NCBI RefSeq assembly: GCF_030406665.1
Contig: NZ_CP129121.1
Location: 3,286,001 to 3,350,000, forward strand
Origin: Halomonas halophila
GTDB lineage: Bacteria; Pseudomonadota; Gammaproteobacteria; Pseudomonadales; Halomonadaceae
Reading direction: 5' to 3'
DNA: 64,000 bases
The notes under the pieces were generated by a model. The model had not been told where the DNA came from. It saw only the letters and a list, made by a program, of their open reading frames with translations, and did not search any database. Each line of letters begins with the position of its first letter. The first letter of the stretch is position 1. A program made the translations under genes and the position numbers. Below, one piece after another: positions 16,864 through 26,847 of this stretch.

Positions 16864-16874
16864 TGTTAAAGAGC
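16864..16874 (-). promoter_or_regulatory. boxA antitermination element upstream of 23S
   Basis: GCTCTTTAACA on the minus strand in the 16S-23S spacer, matching the boxA core bound by NusB/S10. Spacer boxA copies are usual in rRNA operons. Confidence 0.75.
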
Positions 16875-16972
16875 GACTGTCAATCGACAGTCACAAACGT
16901 GTCATTGCCTTTTGCAATGATCGTTTGTGACTGCGGATTCACATAAAACCGACTGCAGGACCCTGTGGAGCG

Positions 16973-17048
16973 TGGTGGAGCCTAGCGGGATCGAACCGCT
17001 GACCTCCTGCGTGCAAGGCAGGCGCTCTCCCAGCTGAGCTAAGGCCCC
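16973..17048 (-). tRNA. tRNA-Ala (TGC), in the 16S-23S spacer
   Basis: A 76-nt cloverleaf starting GGGGCCTTAGCTCAGCTGG. The anticodon loop CTTGCAC gives TGC, and CCA is encoded at the 3' end. It pairs with tRNA-Ile as in many gammaproteobacterial rRNA operons. Confidence 0.97.
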
Positions 17049-17073
17049 TCTGAATACCCATACGTGACATGGG

Positions 17074-17155
17074 AATTTTATTCAGGACAAGGCGTTTTGT
17101 GGCGACGCATAGCCTGCTATGCGAGTCACAAAACAACGCGGTACTGGATAAAATT
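17074..17155. repeat. Long palindromic element between tRNA-Ala and tRNA-Ile, core TAGCCTGCTA
   Basis: Nearly the whole stretch folds on itself: AATTTTAT at 17074-17081 pairs with ATAAAATT at 17148-17155, and GCATAG-CCTG-CTATGC is the centre at 17107-17122. Its edge abuts the encoded CCA of tRNA-Ile. The same core occurs in the element at 46818-46955. Confidence 0.8.
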
Positions 17156-17232
<77 letters not shown>

Positions 17233-17328
17233 ATTGGTCACGCTGGGTCTATACCCAAACAGTCTTTTGCTCTGGCCGATCAGATAATTCATTGTGGACA
17301 CTTGCCGGGTGGCGGTGACGTCGTCGAT

Positions 17329-18866
<1,538 letters not shown>

Positions 18867-19001
18867 AAAGCTTGATAGTTCCTAAGGTGGAACCAAACCT
18901 GGTTCAAGATTCAAACGTCTCTTTGACGAGTCGCTTGTCTTGATATCTAGTGACTGGTCACCGACATCCCGACAAGCGCCCACATGAATTATCTGATCGA
19001 T

Positions 19002-19013
19002 TGTTAAAGAGCA
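19002..19013 (-). promoter_or_regulatory. boxA in the rRNA leader
   Basis: TGCTCTTTAACA on the minus strand, an exact match to the proteobacterial boxA consensus. It lies about 140 nt upstream of 16S, where Nus factors load for antitermination. Confidence 0.85.
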
Positions 19014-19083
19014 GCTCGACTCAATAAGGAGAAGAGCATCTTGCGTTCCCGGCCGCTTGACCAGTTCCTCGCAAGGAAGGCGT

Positions 19084-19111
19084 ATTCTACGTGATCGGCG
19101 CGTCGTGTCAA
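19084..19111 (-). promoter_or_regulatory. rRNA promoter, proximal
   Basis: TTGACA (19111-19106), a 16-bp spacer and TAGAAT (19089-19084) on the minus strand, followed by a GC-rich start region. The 16-bp spacing is usual for stringently controlled rRNA promoters. Confidence 0.88.
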
Positions 19112-19224
19112 CCGGGGATCTTCAAGCTCTCGAGAGAGCGAAGCGGATGACCGAGCGCTCGTCTTCAGCGAGTGAAGCGAGGTCCGATCGAGTCCTCAGC
19201 GGGCCACCGTAGCGAGTGGCGAGC

Positions 19225-19252
19225 ATTCTACCGGCTCCGCTGATCCTGTCAA
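19225..19252 (-). promoter_or_regulatory. rRNA promoter, distal
   Basis: A second TTGACA (19252-19247), 16-bp spacer and TAGAAT (19230-19225), with exactly the same architecture 141 bp upstream. A/T-rich tracts lie beyond its -35 box. Confidence 0.85.
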
Positions 19253-19518
19253 TCGAGCGATTTCGACATCCGCCGAAAAACCTCAAGAAAAACAAGCGCT
19301 TTTGCCACTCATCACCGCCTGCAACGTTGCCCGTCGCCGGCAGCGGATGCGTACTTTACGGATTCTCTCGGGGCGACGCAAGGACTATTTGCCGAATCGT
19401 GACGAGGGGATGAACAAGGCGTGACACTCACCTGCACCGGCACCCGCGGAAAGCTATCCACACCCGCCCGCCCGCTCGACCGCCTGTGGATAATTCAGGC
19501 CCGGCGCCCAGAGACAAC

Positions 19519-19541
19519 AACGCCCGCACGAGGCGGGCGTT
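19519..19541 (-). terminator. tyrS terminator
   Basis: AACGCCCGC-loop-GCGGGCGTT hairpin followed by GTTGTCTC on the minus strand, about 23 bp beyond the tyrS stop. Confidence 0.75.
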
Positions 19542-19563
19542 CGTCTCGGCACTCGTCAGCGCA

Positions 19564-20763
19564 TCAGGCGACGATGACGCGCGCGTAGCGCTTCTTCCCG
19601 GCCTGAACCACGTAGCTCTTGCCGGTATCCAGCATGGCGCTCGGCTCCACGACCTCGCCGTCGACCTTGACCCGGCCGTTCTTGAGCATGTCCTTGGCCT
19701 GGGCGCTGTTCTTGGTCAGTCCGGCGCGATTGAGCAGTGCGGCAATAGGCGCCTGCTCGCTGCCCTCGAAGTCGACCTCCACTTCCGGCAGGTCTTCCGG
19801 CAGCTCGCCGTCGGCCAGCTGGTTGCCGGCGCTGCGGTGGGCATTGGCGGCGGCCTCATCGCCGTGATAGCGGGCGATCAGCTCGCGGGCCAGCTCCATC
19901 TTCACGTCGCGCGGGTTGGCACCGCCCTCGACATCGCGCTTGAGCGCCTCGAGCTCCTCGTTGCTCTTCAGCGAGAGCAGCTCGAAGTAGCGCCACATGA
20001 GGCTGTCGGGCATCGATACCAGCTTGTTGAACATGGTGCCCGGCGTATCGTCGACGCCCACATAGTTGCCCAGCGACTTGGACATCTTCTGCACGCCGTC
20101 CAGGCCCTCGAGCAGCGGCATGGTGATGACGACCTGGGAAGACTGGCCGTAGTGCTTCTGCAGCTCGCGGCCCATCAGCAGGTTGAACTTCTGGTCGGTG
20201 CCACCCAGCTCGACATCCGCCTCCAGAGCCACGGAGTCGTAGCCCTGCACCAGCGGATACAGGAACTCGTGAATGGAGATCGACTGGCCGGACTTGTAGC
20301 GCTTCTCGAAGTCGTCGCGCTCGAGCATGCGCGCCACGGTGCTCTGCCCCGCCAGCGAGATCATGTCGGCCGCGCTCATGGCGGAGAACCACTCGGCGTT
20401 GAAGCGCACCTCGGTCTTCTCGGGATCGAGGATCTTGAACACCTGGGCCTTGTAGGTCTCGGCGTTGGCCTTGACCTCTTCCTCGGTGAGCGGCTTGCGG
20501 GTGACGTTCTTGCCGGTGGGATCACCGATGCGGCCGGTGAAGTCCCCGATCAGGAAGATGACCGTATGACCGAGATCCTGGAACTGGCGCATCTTGGTCA
20601 GCAGCACGCTGTGCCCCAGATGCAGGTCCGGTGCGGTGGGATCGAAGCCCGCCTTGATGCGCAGCGGGCGGCCGGAGGCCAGCTTCTTCTCCAGCTCGTC
20701 TTCCAGCAGGATCTCGTGGGTACCACGCTTGAGCAACGCTAGCGCGTCGGCGACATCGGTCAT
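19564..20763 (-). CDS. tyrS: Tyrosyl-tRNA synthetase
   Basis: Charges tRNA-Tyr with tyrosine. The 399-residue protein has a class I catalytic domain with HLGH at residues 48-51 (HIGH motif) and KMSKS at 226-230, and an S4-like RNA-binding domain at the C-terminus (from about 335). The frame continues upstream to 21630, but the ATG at 20763 gives the family N-terminus. The upstream part overlaps anmK on the other strand and is spurious. It is divergent from anmK, a pairing also known in Pseudomonas. Confidence 0.97.
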   Translation of the reverse strand: MTDVADALALLKRGTHEILLEDELEKKLASGRPLRIKAGFDPTAPDLHLGHSVLLTKMRQFQDLGHTVIFLIGDFTGRIGDPTGKNVTRKPLTEEEVKANAETYKAQVFKILDPEKTEVRFNAEWFSAMSAADMISLAGQSTVARMLERDDFEKRYKSGQSISIHEFLYPLVQGYDSVALEADVELGGTDQKFNLLMGRELQKHYGQSSQVVITMPLLEGLDGVQKMSKSLGNYVGVDDTPGTMFNKLVSMPDSLMWRYFELLSLKSNEELEALKRDVEGGANPRDVKMELARELIARYHGDEAAANAHRSAGNQLADGELPEDLPEVEVDFEGSEQAPIAALLNRAGLTKNSAQAKDMLKNGRVKVDGEVVEPSAMLDTGKSYVVQAGKKRYARVIVA

Positions 20764-20874
20764 GCTCTCCTCTCCACTCGGCAGGGCGGCCCGTTCGGGC
20801 GACGCAGGACATTGGCAATGGGCGAGGATGTTACCATGCCAGCCATCGACGGTTGAGCCCCAGCGAGAGCCCTT

Positions 20875-22005
20875 ATGCCCTACTTCATCGGCCTGATGTC
20901 CGGCACCAGTCTCGACGGCATCGACGCCGCCCTGGTCGACTGCTCGGCGACACGGCCCCCGCGCCTGATCGCCACCCACGGCGAGCCGATGCCGCCGACG
21001 CTCCGCGAGCGCCTGTGGACGCTGTGCCACGCCGACGGCGCCGGCTTCGCCGAACTGGCCGCGGCCGAGCAAGGCTTCTGCGAGGCCCAGGCCCGAGCCG
21101 TCACCGGACTGCTGGCGGATGCCGGGCTCGCTCCCGCCGACATCGCCGCCGTCGGCAGCCATGGCCAGACCATCGAGCACGCCCCCTGGGGCCACGACGG
21201 AGGGCCGCCCTATACCCTGCAGCTCGACAACCCCAGCCTGCTGGCCGAGCTCACCGGCTGCCCGGTGGTCGCCGACTTCCGTCGTCGCGACCTGGCCGCC
21301 GGCGGCCAGGCCGCGCCCCTGGCGCCCGCCTTTCATCAGGCGCTGTTCCGCGCCCCGGGCCAGTGGCGCCTGGTGCTGAACCTGGGCGGCTTCGCCAACC
21401 TGACCCTGCTGCCGCCGCGGGAGGACGACCGCCCACCCCTGGGCTTCGACAGCGGTCCGGCCAACGCCCTGCTGGACGCCTGGCACGCCCGCCATCGCCG
21501 CGGAAGCTTCGATGCCGACGGCGCCTGGGCGGCCTCGGGCCGCGTCGATGAAGCCCTGCTGGAACGGCTGCTTGCCGAGCCCTTCTTCCATCGCCCGCCA
21601 CCGCGCAGTACCGGGCGCGAGATCTTCCATCTCGGCTGGCTGGCCTCACATCTCGACGGCCGCGAGCGCCCGGAGGACGTTCAGGCCACCCTCGCCGAGC
21701 TGACCGCCGCCAGCGTGGCGCTGGCCGTGGAAATGGCCCGCGACGTCTACGACGCCCCGCCCGCCGAATGCCTGATTCCCTGCGGCGGCGGCGCCCACAA
21801 CGCCAATCTGCTGGCCCGCCTGGCACGCCGAATGCCCGACACGCGACTGGAAACCGCCGAGGCCTTCGGCTGGTCGCCCGACTGGCTCGAGGCCGCCGCC
21901 TTCGCCTGGCTGGCCTGGTGTCGCCTCGAGGGCCTGCCCGGCAATCTGCCTTCGGTCACCGGCGCCACCGGACCGCGAGTGCTGGGCGGACTGTTCGCAC
22001 CTTAG
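20875..22005 (+). CDS. anmK: Anhydro-N-acetylmuramic acid kinase
   Basis: Converts 1,6-anhydro-MurNAc from recycled peptidoglycan to MurNAc-6-phosphate in the cytoplasm. The protein has 376 residues (369 in E. coli). The ATP-binding signature GLMSGTSLDGID is at residues 6-17, SHGQTIEH follows near 99-106, and PCGGGAHN lies near the C-terminus. It is transcribed divergently from tyrS across 111 bp. A dispersed palindromic repeat lies 38 bp beyond its stop. Confidence 0.96.
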   Translation: MPYFIGLMSGTSLDGIDAALVDCSATRPPRLIATHGEPMPPTLRERLWTLCHADGAGFAELAAAEQGFCEAQARAVTGLLADAGLAPADIAAVGSHGQTIEHAPWGHDGGPPYTLQLDNPSLLAELTGCPVVADFRRRDLAAGGQAAPLAPAFHQALFRAPGQWRLVLNLGGFANLTLLPPREDDRPPLGFDSGPANALLDAWHARHRRGSFDADGAWAASGRVDEALLERLLAEPFFHRPPPRSTGREIFHLGWLASHLDGRERPEDVQATLAELTAASVALAVEMARDVYDAPPAECLIPCGGGAHNANLLARLARRMPDTRLETAEAFGWSPDWLEAAAFAWLAWCRLEGLPGNLPSVTGATGPRVLGGLFAP

Positions 22006-22042
22006 TCGTCACCGCCGAATGCCTTACTAATGACACATCGGG

Positions 22043-22128
22043 GACGAAGCAGCGCGAGGGGTTTTTGGCCATGGATGGCCAAAGTAGCGCCCAAGGATGG
22101 GTTCATAGCGCCCTCGCGATGCTTTGTC
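22043..22128. repeat. Dispersed palindromic repeat, copy A
   Basis: Imperfect inverted arms GACGAAGCAGCGCGAGGG (22043-22060) and CCCTCGCGATGCTTTGTC (22111-22128) match at 16 of 18 positions. They flank an inner GGCCATGGATGGCC palindrome. The sequence recurs at 26711-26774 and, inverted, at 46647-46729. It lies between the convergent anmK and pilU genes. Confidence 0.85.
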
Positions 22129-22169
22129 GCCGGATACGTCCTTCTGAAAGCCACGCAAAACGGGATGAC

Positions 22170-23312
22170 TCAATAGTCGTCCTCGCCGCGCAGGGACAGA
22201 TGACTGGCCGCCTCCTTGGCCTGCGCCAGCCCCACCCCCTGCTCGTCGCCGTACTTGATCATCATGCGCAGATCGTTGGCCGAGTCGGCATGCACCAGCG
22301 CGACCTCTTCGCTGATCGCCCCCCTCTTGTAGAGGTCATAGAGCGCCTGGTCGAAGGTCTGCATGCCCATGTCCCGGGAGCGGGCCATGACGTTCTTGAC
22401 GTCCGCCACCTCCCCCTTGCGGATCAGGTCGGCGATCAGCGGCGACTTCAGCAGGACCTCGATGGCCGGGCAGCGGCCACCGGCCTGGGTCGGCAGCAGC
22501 TGCTGGGCGACGATGCCCTGCAGGTTGAGCGACAGGTCGAGCCAGACCTGGTCGTGCCGCTCGTGGGGGAAGAAGTGGATGATGCGTTCCAGCGCCTGGT
22601 TGGCGTTGTTGGCATGCAGGGTCGCCAGGCACAGGTGGCCGGTCTCGGCGAAAGCCAGCGCATGTTCCATGGTCTCCCGGGTGCGGATCTCGCCGATCAG
22701 GATCACGTCCGGGGCCTGGCGCAGGGTGTTCTTTAGCGCCACCTCGAACGACTCGGTGTCGATGCCGACCTCGCGCTGGTTGATGATCGCTCGGCGGTGG
22801 GGGTGCACGTACTCGATCGGATCCTCGATGCTGATGATGTGGCCGCCGGCGGTCTCGTTGCGCTGCTGGATCATCGACGCCAGGGTCGTCGACTTGCCGG
22901 TGCCGGTGCCGCCGACCACGAACACCAGCCCGCGCTTGATGTTGGCCAGCTCGCCGAGCACCTCCGGCAGCGACAGTTCCTCGAGATGGGGAATCTCGAA
23001 GGCGATGCGACGGAGCACCATGGCCGGCTGGTTACGCTGGCGGAAGGCACTGACGCGGAAGCGCCCCCGCCCCGACAGGCTGAGCGCGAAATTGGCCTCC
23101 TGCTCATCGTCGAAGCGCGCCCGGTGATTCTCGGGCATTGCCGCCGCCACCAGCTCGCCGACCTGCGCCACCGACAGCCCTTCTTCGCCCATGGGCGTCA
23201 GCTGACCGGCCATCTTCAGCGTCGGCGGCGCGCCCACCGAGATCAGCAGGTCCGAGGCTTCCTTCTCGATCATGATGTCGAGCAGCTGATACAGCCATTC
23301 CTTCGCGGTCAT
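22170..23312 (-). CDS. pilU: Type IV pilus twitching motility ATPase PilU
   Basis: A PilT-like retraction ATPase that cooperates with PilT to depolymerise type IV pili at the inner membrane. It has 380 residues. Walker A GGTGTGKST lies at 134-142, followed by an Asp box and HANNANQALERI. The C-terminal extension past the core and the position after pilT favour PilU over a second PilT. The start is the ATG at 23312, 26 bp after the pilT stop, so the two form an operon. Confidence 0.95.
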   Translation of the reverse strand: MTAKEWLYQLLDIMIEKEASDLLISVGAPPTLKMAGQLTPMGEEGLSVAQVGELVAAAMPENHRARFDDEQEANFALSLSGRGRFRVSAFRQRNQPAMVLRRIAFEIPHLEELSLPEVLGELANIKRGLVFVVGGTGTGKSTTLASMIQQRNETAGGHIISIEDPIEYVHPHRRAIINQREVGIDTESFEVALKNTLRQAPDVILIGEIRTRETMEHALAFAETGHLCLATLHANNANQALERIIHFFPHERHDQVWLDLSLNLQGIVAQQLLPTQAGGRCPAIEVLLKSPLIADLIRKGEVADVKNVMARSRDMGMQTFDQALYDLYKRGAISEEVALVHADSANDLRMMIKYGDEQGVGLAQAKEAASHLSLRGEDDY

Positions 23313-23338
23313 TGACGCTTTCCTCCTGCCTCACCGCC

Positions 23339-24376
23339 TCATTGATGCGCGAGCGTGGCTCGCGCCTTGGTCTGGGCTTCCTCACGGGCGACCACGTTGT
23401 CCGCCACCAGCCGCGACAGCGCCGTATCCAGGGTCTGCATGCCCAGGTTGCCGCCGGTCTGCAGCGCCGAGTAGATCTGCGCCACCTTGTCCTCGCGGAT
23501 CAGGTTGCGCACGGCCGAGGTGGCGATCAGGATCTCGTGGGCCGCCACCCGGCCGCCGCCCTGGCGCTTGAGCAGGGTCTGCGAGATCACCGCCTGCAGC
23601 GACTCGGAGAGCATCGAGCGCACCATGGCCTTCTCGTCCCCCGGGAAGACATCGATGATCCGGTCGATGGTCTTGGCCGCCGAGGTGGTATGCAGGGTGC
23701 CGAACACCAGATGGCCGGTCTCGGCCGCGGTCAGCGCCAGCCGGATGGTCTCCAGATCGCGCATCTCGCCGACCAGGATCACGTCCGGGTCCTCGCGCAG
23801 CGCACTGCGCAGCGCCGGGGCGAAGCCCTGGGTGTCGCGATGCACCTCGCGCTGGTTGATCAGGCAGCGCTTGCTGCGATGCACGAATTCCACCGGATCC
23901 TCGATGGTCAGGATATGCTCGAAGCGGTTGTCGTTGATGTGGTCGATCATCGCCGCCAGGGTGGTGCTCTTGCCCGAGCCGGTAGGCCCGGTCACCAGCA
24001 CCAGGCCGCGCGGCAGCATGGCCAGGCGGCGGAACGTCTCGCCCATGCCCAGATCCTCCATGGTCAGCACCTCGGAGGGAATGGTGCGGAACACCGCCCC
24101 GGCGCCGCGGGCCTGGTTGAAGACGTTGACGCGAAAGCGCGAGACGCCCGGCACCTCGAAGGAGAAGTCGGTTTCCAGGTACTCCTCGAAGTCGCGCCGC
24201 TGACGGTCGGTGAGGATATCGTAGATCAGCTTGCGGACCTCACGATCGTCCATGGCCGGCACGTTGAGCCGCCGAATGTCGCCGTCGACCCGGATCATCG
24301 GCGGCAGGCCGGCCGAAAGGTGAAGGTCCGAGGCGTTCTGCTTTGCCGAGAATGCCAGCAGTTCGGTAATATCCAT
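23339..24376 (-). CDS. pilT: Type IV pilus retraction ATPase PilT
   Basis: The hexameric motor that retracts type IV pili for twitching motility and DNA uptake. The ATG at 24376 gives 345 residues (344 in Pseudomonas aeruginosa). The start is MDITELLAFSAKQNASDLHL, Walker A GPTGSGKST is at 130-138, and a VRNLIRE motif near 290 matches the AIRNLIRE retraction signature. The longer upstream frame overlaps yggS on the opposite strand and is not used. The pilTU-yggS-proC layout is as in Pseudomonas. Confidence 0.96.
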   Translation of the reverse strand: MDITELLAFSAKQNASDLHLSAGLPPMIRVDGDIRRLNVPAMDDREVRKLIYDILTDRQRRDFEEYLETDFSFEVPGVSRFRVNVFNQARGAGAVFRTIPSEVLTMEDLGMGETFRRLAMLPRGLVLVTGPTGSGKSTTLAAMIDHINDNRFEHILTIEDPVEFVHRSKRCLINQREVHRDTQGFAPALRSALREDPDVILVGEMRDLETIRLALTAAETGHLVFGTLHTTSAAKTIDRIIDVFPGDEKAMVRSMLSESLQAVISQTLLKRQGGGRVAAHEILIATSAVRNLIREDKVAQIYSALQTGGNLGMQTLDTALSRLVADNVVAREEAQTKARATLAHQ

Positions 24377-24430
24377 GCGATTCCCCTGCTCCCGGGATAG
24401 AGGTGTTCTTAGTATGGTAAAGCTTGCGAC

Positions 24431-25138
24431 ATGACAAACCTGGCACTTCGTGACGCCCTGGCCAACGCCCGCCACCGCCTCGACGCGGCACTGGCCGATG
24501 CCGGCCGCGCGCCCGACGGCGCGACGCTGCTGGCCGTGAGCAAGACCAAACCCGCTGCCATGATCCGCGAAGCGCACGCGCTGGGCCAGCGCGACTTCGG
24601 CGAGAACTACCTGCAGGAGGCGCTGGAGAAGCAGGAGGCGCTCGCGGATCTCGACGATATCGTCTGGCATTTCATCGGCCCGCTGCAATCGAACAAGACC
24701 CGCGACGTGGCCGAGCACTTCGCCTGGGTGCACAGCCTGGAACGCGAGAAGATCGCTCGCCGCCTCGATGCCCAACGCCCCGAGGCGCTGCCGCCGCTGA
24801 ACGTCTGCCTGCAGGTCAACATCAGCGACGAGCCCTCGAAGTCCGGCGTCTCCGTCGCCGATCTCCCGGCACTGGCCGAGGCCGTGCTGGCCATGCCGAA
24901 CCTCCGGCTGCGCGGGCTGATGGCGATCCCGGCCCCGGCCGACGATCCCGCCGCACAGCGCCGCCCCTTCGCCCGCCTGCGCGAGGCGCTCGAGGACCTC
25001 CGCGAGCGCTTTCCCGAGGCACGGCTCGACGCCCTCTCGATGGGCATGAGCGGCGACCTGGAAGCCGCCGTGGCCGAGGGCGCCACCCAGGTGCGGCTCG
25101 GCACCGCCATCTTCGGGGCACGCGACACCTCCGCCTGA
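24431..25138 (+). CDS. yggS: Pyridoxal phosphate homeostasis protein YggS
   Basis: A single-domain PLP-binding protein (235 residues) that buffers free PLP and affects amino-acid metabolism. The fold is the alanine racemase-type barrel without the second domain. The PLP lysine is Lys38 in LLAVSKTKP, and the C-terminal phosphate-binding motif LSMGMSGDLEAA is present. It is divergent from pilT across 54 bp and is followed by proC, a very common pairing. Confidence 0.95.
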   Translation: MTNLALRDALANARHRLDAALADAGRAPDGATLLAVSKTKPAAMIREAHALGQRDFGENYLQEALEKQEALADLDDIVWHFIGPLQSNKTRDVAEHFAWVHSLEREKIARRLDAQRPEALPPLNVCLQVNISDEPSKSGVSVADLPALAEAVLAMPNLRLRGLMAIPAPADDPAAQRRPFARLREALEDLRERFPEARLDALSMGMSGDLEAAVAEGATQVRLGTAIFGARDTSA

Positions 25139-25199
25139 TCACTCACGACGCCGCCGGCATGCCGACGGCCCATTCGTCGACCCACACAGGATTGAACGC

Positions 25200-26024
25200 A
25201 TGGCAAGCCAAGTCACCTTCATCGGCGCCGGCAACATGGCCGGCGCCATCATCGGCGGCATGATCGACAGCGGCTATCTCCGCGACGCCATCACCGCCAC
25301 CTCGCCCAGCGACGAGATGCTCGCGCCGATGCGCGAGAAATACGGCATCCACACCGCCACCGACAACGCCGCCGCCGTGGCCGAGGCCGACGTGGTGGTG
25401 CTGGCGGTCAAGCCGCAGATCATGCAGGACGTCTGCGCCGGGATGCGCGACGCGATCCAGGCGCGCAAGCCGCTGATCGTCTCGGTGGCGGCCGGCCTGC
25501 CCGCCGAGACCCTCGAGGCCTGGCTGGGGGGCGAACTCGCCGTGGTGCGCTGCATGCCCAATACGCCCTCGCTGGTCGGCGCCGGCGCCGCCGGGCTCTA
25601 TGCCAACGCCAAGGTCAGCGACACCCAGCGCGACCTCGCCACCGAACTGCTCGAGGCCGCGGGCCTGGTCGAGTGGGTCGACGACGAAGGCCTGCTGGAA
25701 GCCGTGACCGCGGTCTCCGGCAGCGCTCCGGCCTACTTCTTCCTGATGTTCGAGGCCATGGAAGAAGCCGGCGTCAGCCTCGGCCTGCCCGCCGACACCG
25801 CCCGTCGACTGGCCATGCAGACCGCCTTCGGCGCGGCGCGCATGGCGATGGACAGCGACAAGACCCCAGGCGAGCTCAAGCGCAACGTGATGTCCCCCGG
25901 CGGCACCACCGAGCGCGCCATCTCGCACCTCGAGGATGCCGGCATGCGCCGCATCGTGGCCGAGGCCATGGATGCCTGCGCCGCCCGCGCCCGCGAAATG
26001 GCCGACGAACTCGGCAAGCACTGA
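25200..26024 (+). CDS. proC: Pyrroline-5-carboxylate reductase
   Basis: Catalyses the last step of proline synthesis, reducing pyrroline-5-carboxylate with NAD(P)H. The protein has 274 residues. The Rossmann motif FIGAGNMAGAIIGG is at residues 6-19, MPNTPSLVGAGAAGL sits mid-protein, and the C-terminal SPGGTTERAI region carries the family signature. It lies 61 bp after yggS and 46 bp before yggT, in one likely transcript. Proline is also a compatible solute, relevant if the host is halophilic. Confidence 0.97.
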   Translation: MASQVTFIGAGNMAGAIIGGMIDSGYLRDAITATSPSDEMLAPMREKYGIHTATDNAAAVAEADVVVLAVKPQIMQDVCAGMRDAIQARKPLIVSVAAGLPAETLEAWLGGELAVVRCMPNTPSLVGAGAAGLYANAKVSDTQRDLATELLEAAGLVEWVDDEGLLEAVTAVSGSAPAYFFLMFEAMEEAGVSLGLPADTARRLAMQTAFGAARMAMDSDKTPGELKRNVMSPGGTTERAISHLEDAGMRRIVAEAMDACAARAREMADELGKH

Positions 26025-26070
26025 ACGCCGCGCCACCGCGACCGATCGCACAAGACACGGAGGAGCCCCG

Positions 26071-26664
26071 ATGGGCAGTCAACTGGGAAACGCCGGCCTG
26101 CTGCTGGTCAACACCCTCGTCAATATCTACCTGTTCCTGCTGATGCTGCGCTTCCTGCTGCAGGCATCCCGGGCCGACTACTACAACCCGATCAGCCAGT
26201 CGGTGGTGAAGATCACCCAGCCGGTGGTACGCCCCTTCCAGAGTTTCCTGGGGCCGGTGATGAACCGCTTCGACCTGGCCACCCTGGCGGCCGGCCTGGT
26301 GGTCAAGCTGATCGCCATCGTGGCCATCCTGCAGATCGCCGGCTACGGCATGGCACCGATCGGTAGCCTGGCGATCGGCGCGGTGGCGGCGCTGGCCAAT
26401 GCCATTCTCAAGATCTACTTCTTCGCGCTGATCGTGATGATCATCCTCAGCTGGGTGTCGCCCCGCGCCAGCCACCCGGCGGCGATCCTGGTCATGCAGC
26501 TGGTGGAGCCGATCATGGCACCGGTGCGCCGGGTGATCCCGCCGCTGGGCATGCTCGACCTCTCGCCGATCGTGGTGTTCATCGCCATCAGCCTGCTCGA
26601 CGGCATCGTGGTGGGCTCGCTGATCCGCGCCGCCGGCGTCGTCGGCGTGCTGGTGGGGCTCTAG
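26071..26664 (+). CDS. yggT: YggT family integral membrane protein
   Basis: Small inner-membrane protein (197 residues) with two tandem YGGT repeats, each with two hydrophobic segments: about residues 10-30 and 70-95, then 105-130 and 165-195. Its function is not settled; in other bacteria it is linked to osmotic stress or to placement of membrane proteins. The ATG at 26071 has GGAGG seven bases upstream, and the longer frame opening at 25936 overlaps proC. It completes the yggS-proC-yggT block. Confidence 0.93.
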   Translation: MGSQLGNAGLLLVNTLVNIYLFLLMLRFLLQASRADYYNPISQSVVKITQPVVRPFQSFLGPVMNRFDLATLAAGLVVKLIAIVAILQIAGYGMAPIGSLAIGAVAALANAILKIYFFALIVMIILSWVSPRASHPAAILVMQLVEPIMAPVRRVIPPLGMLDLSPIVVFIAISLLDGIVVGSLIRAAGVVGVLVGL

Positions 26665-26710
26665 AAGACACGTCGCCGACGATCCGGGATTCGCGATGAG
26701 CGTTTCCGGC

Positions 26711-26774
26711 GACAAGCCGTCGCGAGGGCGCCTTGACCCCATCCATGGCCAAGCCCCCCTCGCGCCGGCTCATC
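26711..26774. repeat. Dispersed palindromic repeat, copy B (internally shorter)
   Basis: Arms GACAAGCCGTCGCGAGGG (26711-26728) and CCCTCGCGCCGGCTCATC (26757-26774) match at 15 of 18 positions. The middle keeps ACCCCATCCATGGCCAAG but lacks about 22 bp present in copies A and C, consistent with deletion between two CCATCC direct repeats. It lies in the yggT-metX gap. Confidence 0.8.
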
Positions 26775-26847
26775 CCCGGCGCGGATCGAGCCGAGCCTCC
26801 CGTCACGCCCCGAATACCAACGAAAAACGACTGGACACGCCTGACAG

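Larger units (their letters stand above)
18867..19563 (-). promoter_or_regulatory. rRNA operon leader and upstream control region (no gene)
   Basis: About 700 bp between 16S and tyrS without a credible gene. It holds the leader with boxA (19002-19013), two promoters (19084-19111 and 19225-19252), A/T-tracts at about 19275-19297 that may serve as an UP element, and the tyrS terminator (19519-19541). Nothing else was recognised. Confidence 0.8.

Noticed and set aside
19564..21630. A 688-residue version of TyrS extending into anmK
   Set aside because: The extra N-terminal part is antisense to anmK and lacks synthetase similarity; the ATG at 20763 gives the family length.
26665..26847. A SAM riboswitch upstream of metX
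   Set aside because: The gap is taken up by the dispersed repeat and shows no recognisable SAM aptamer core.
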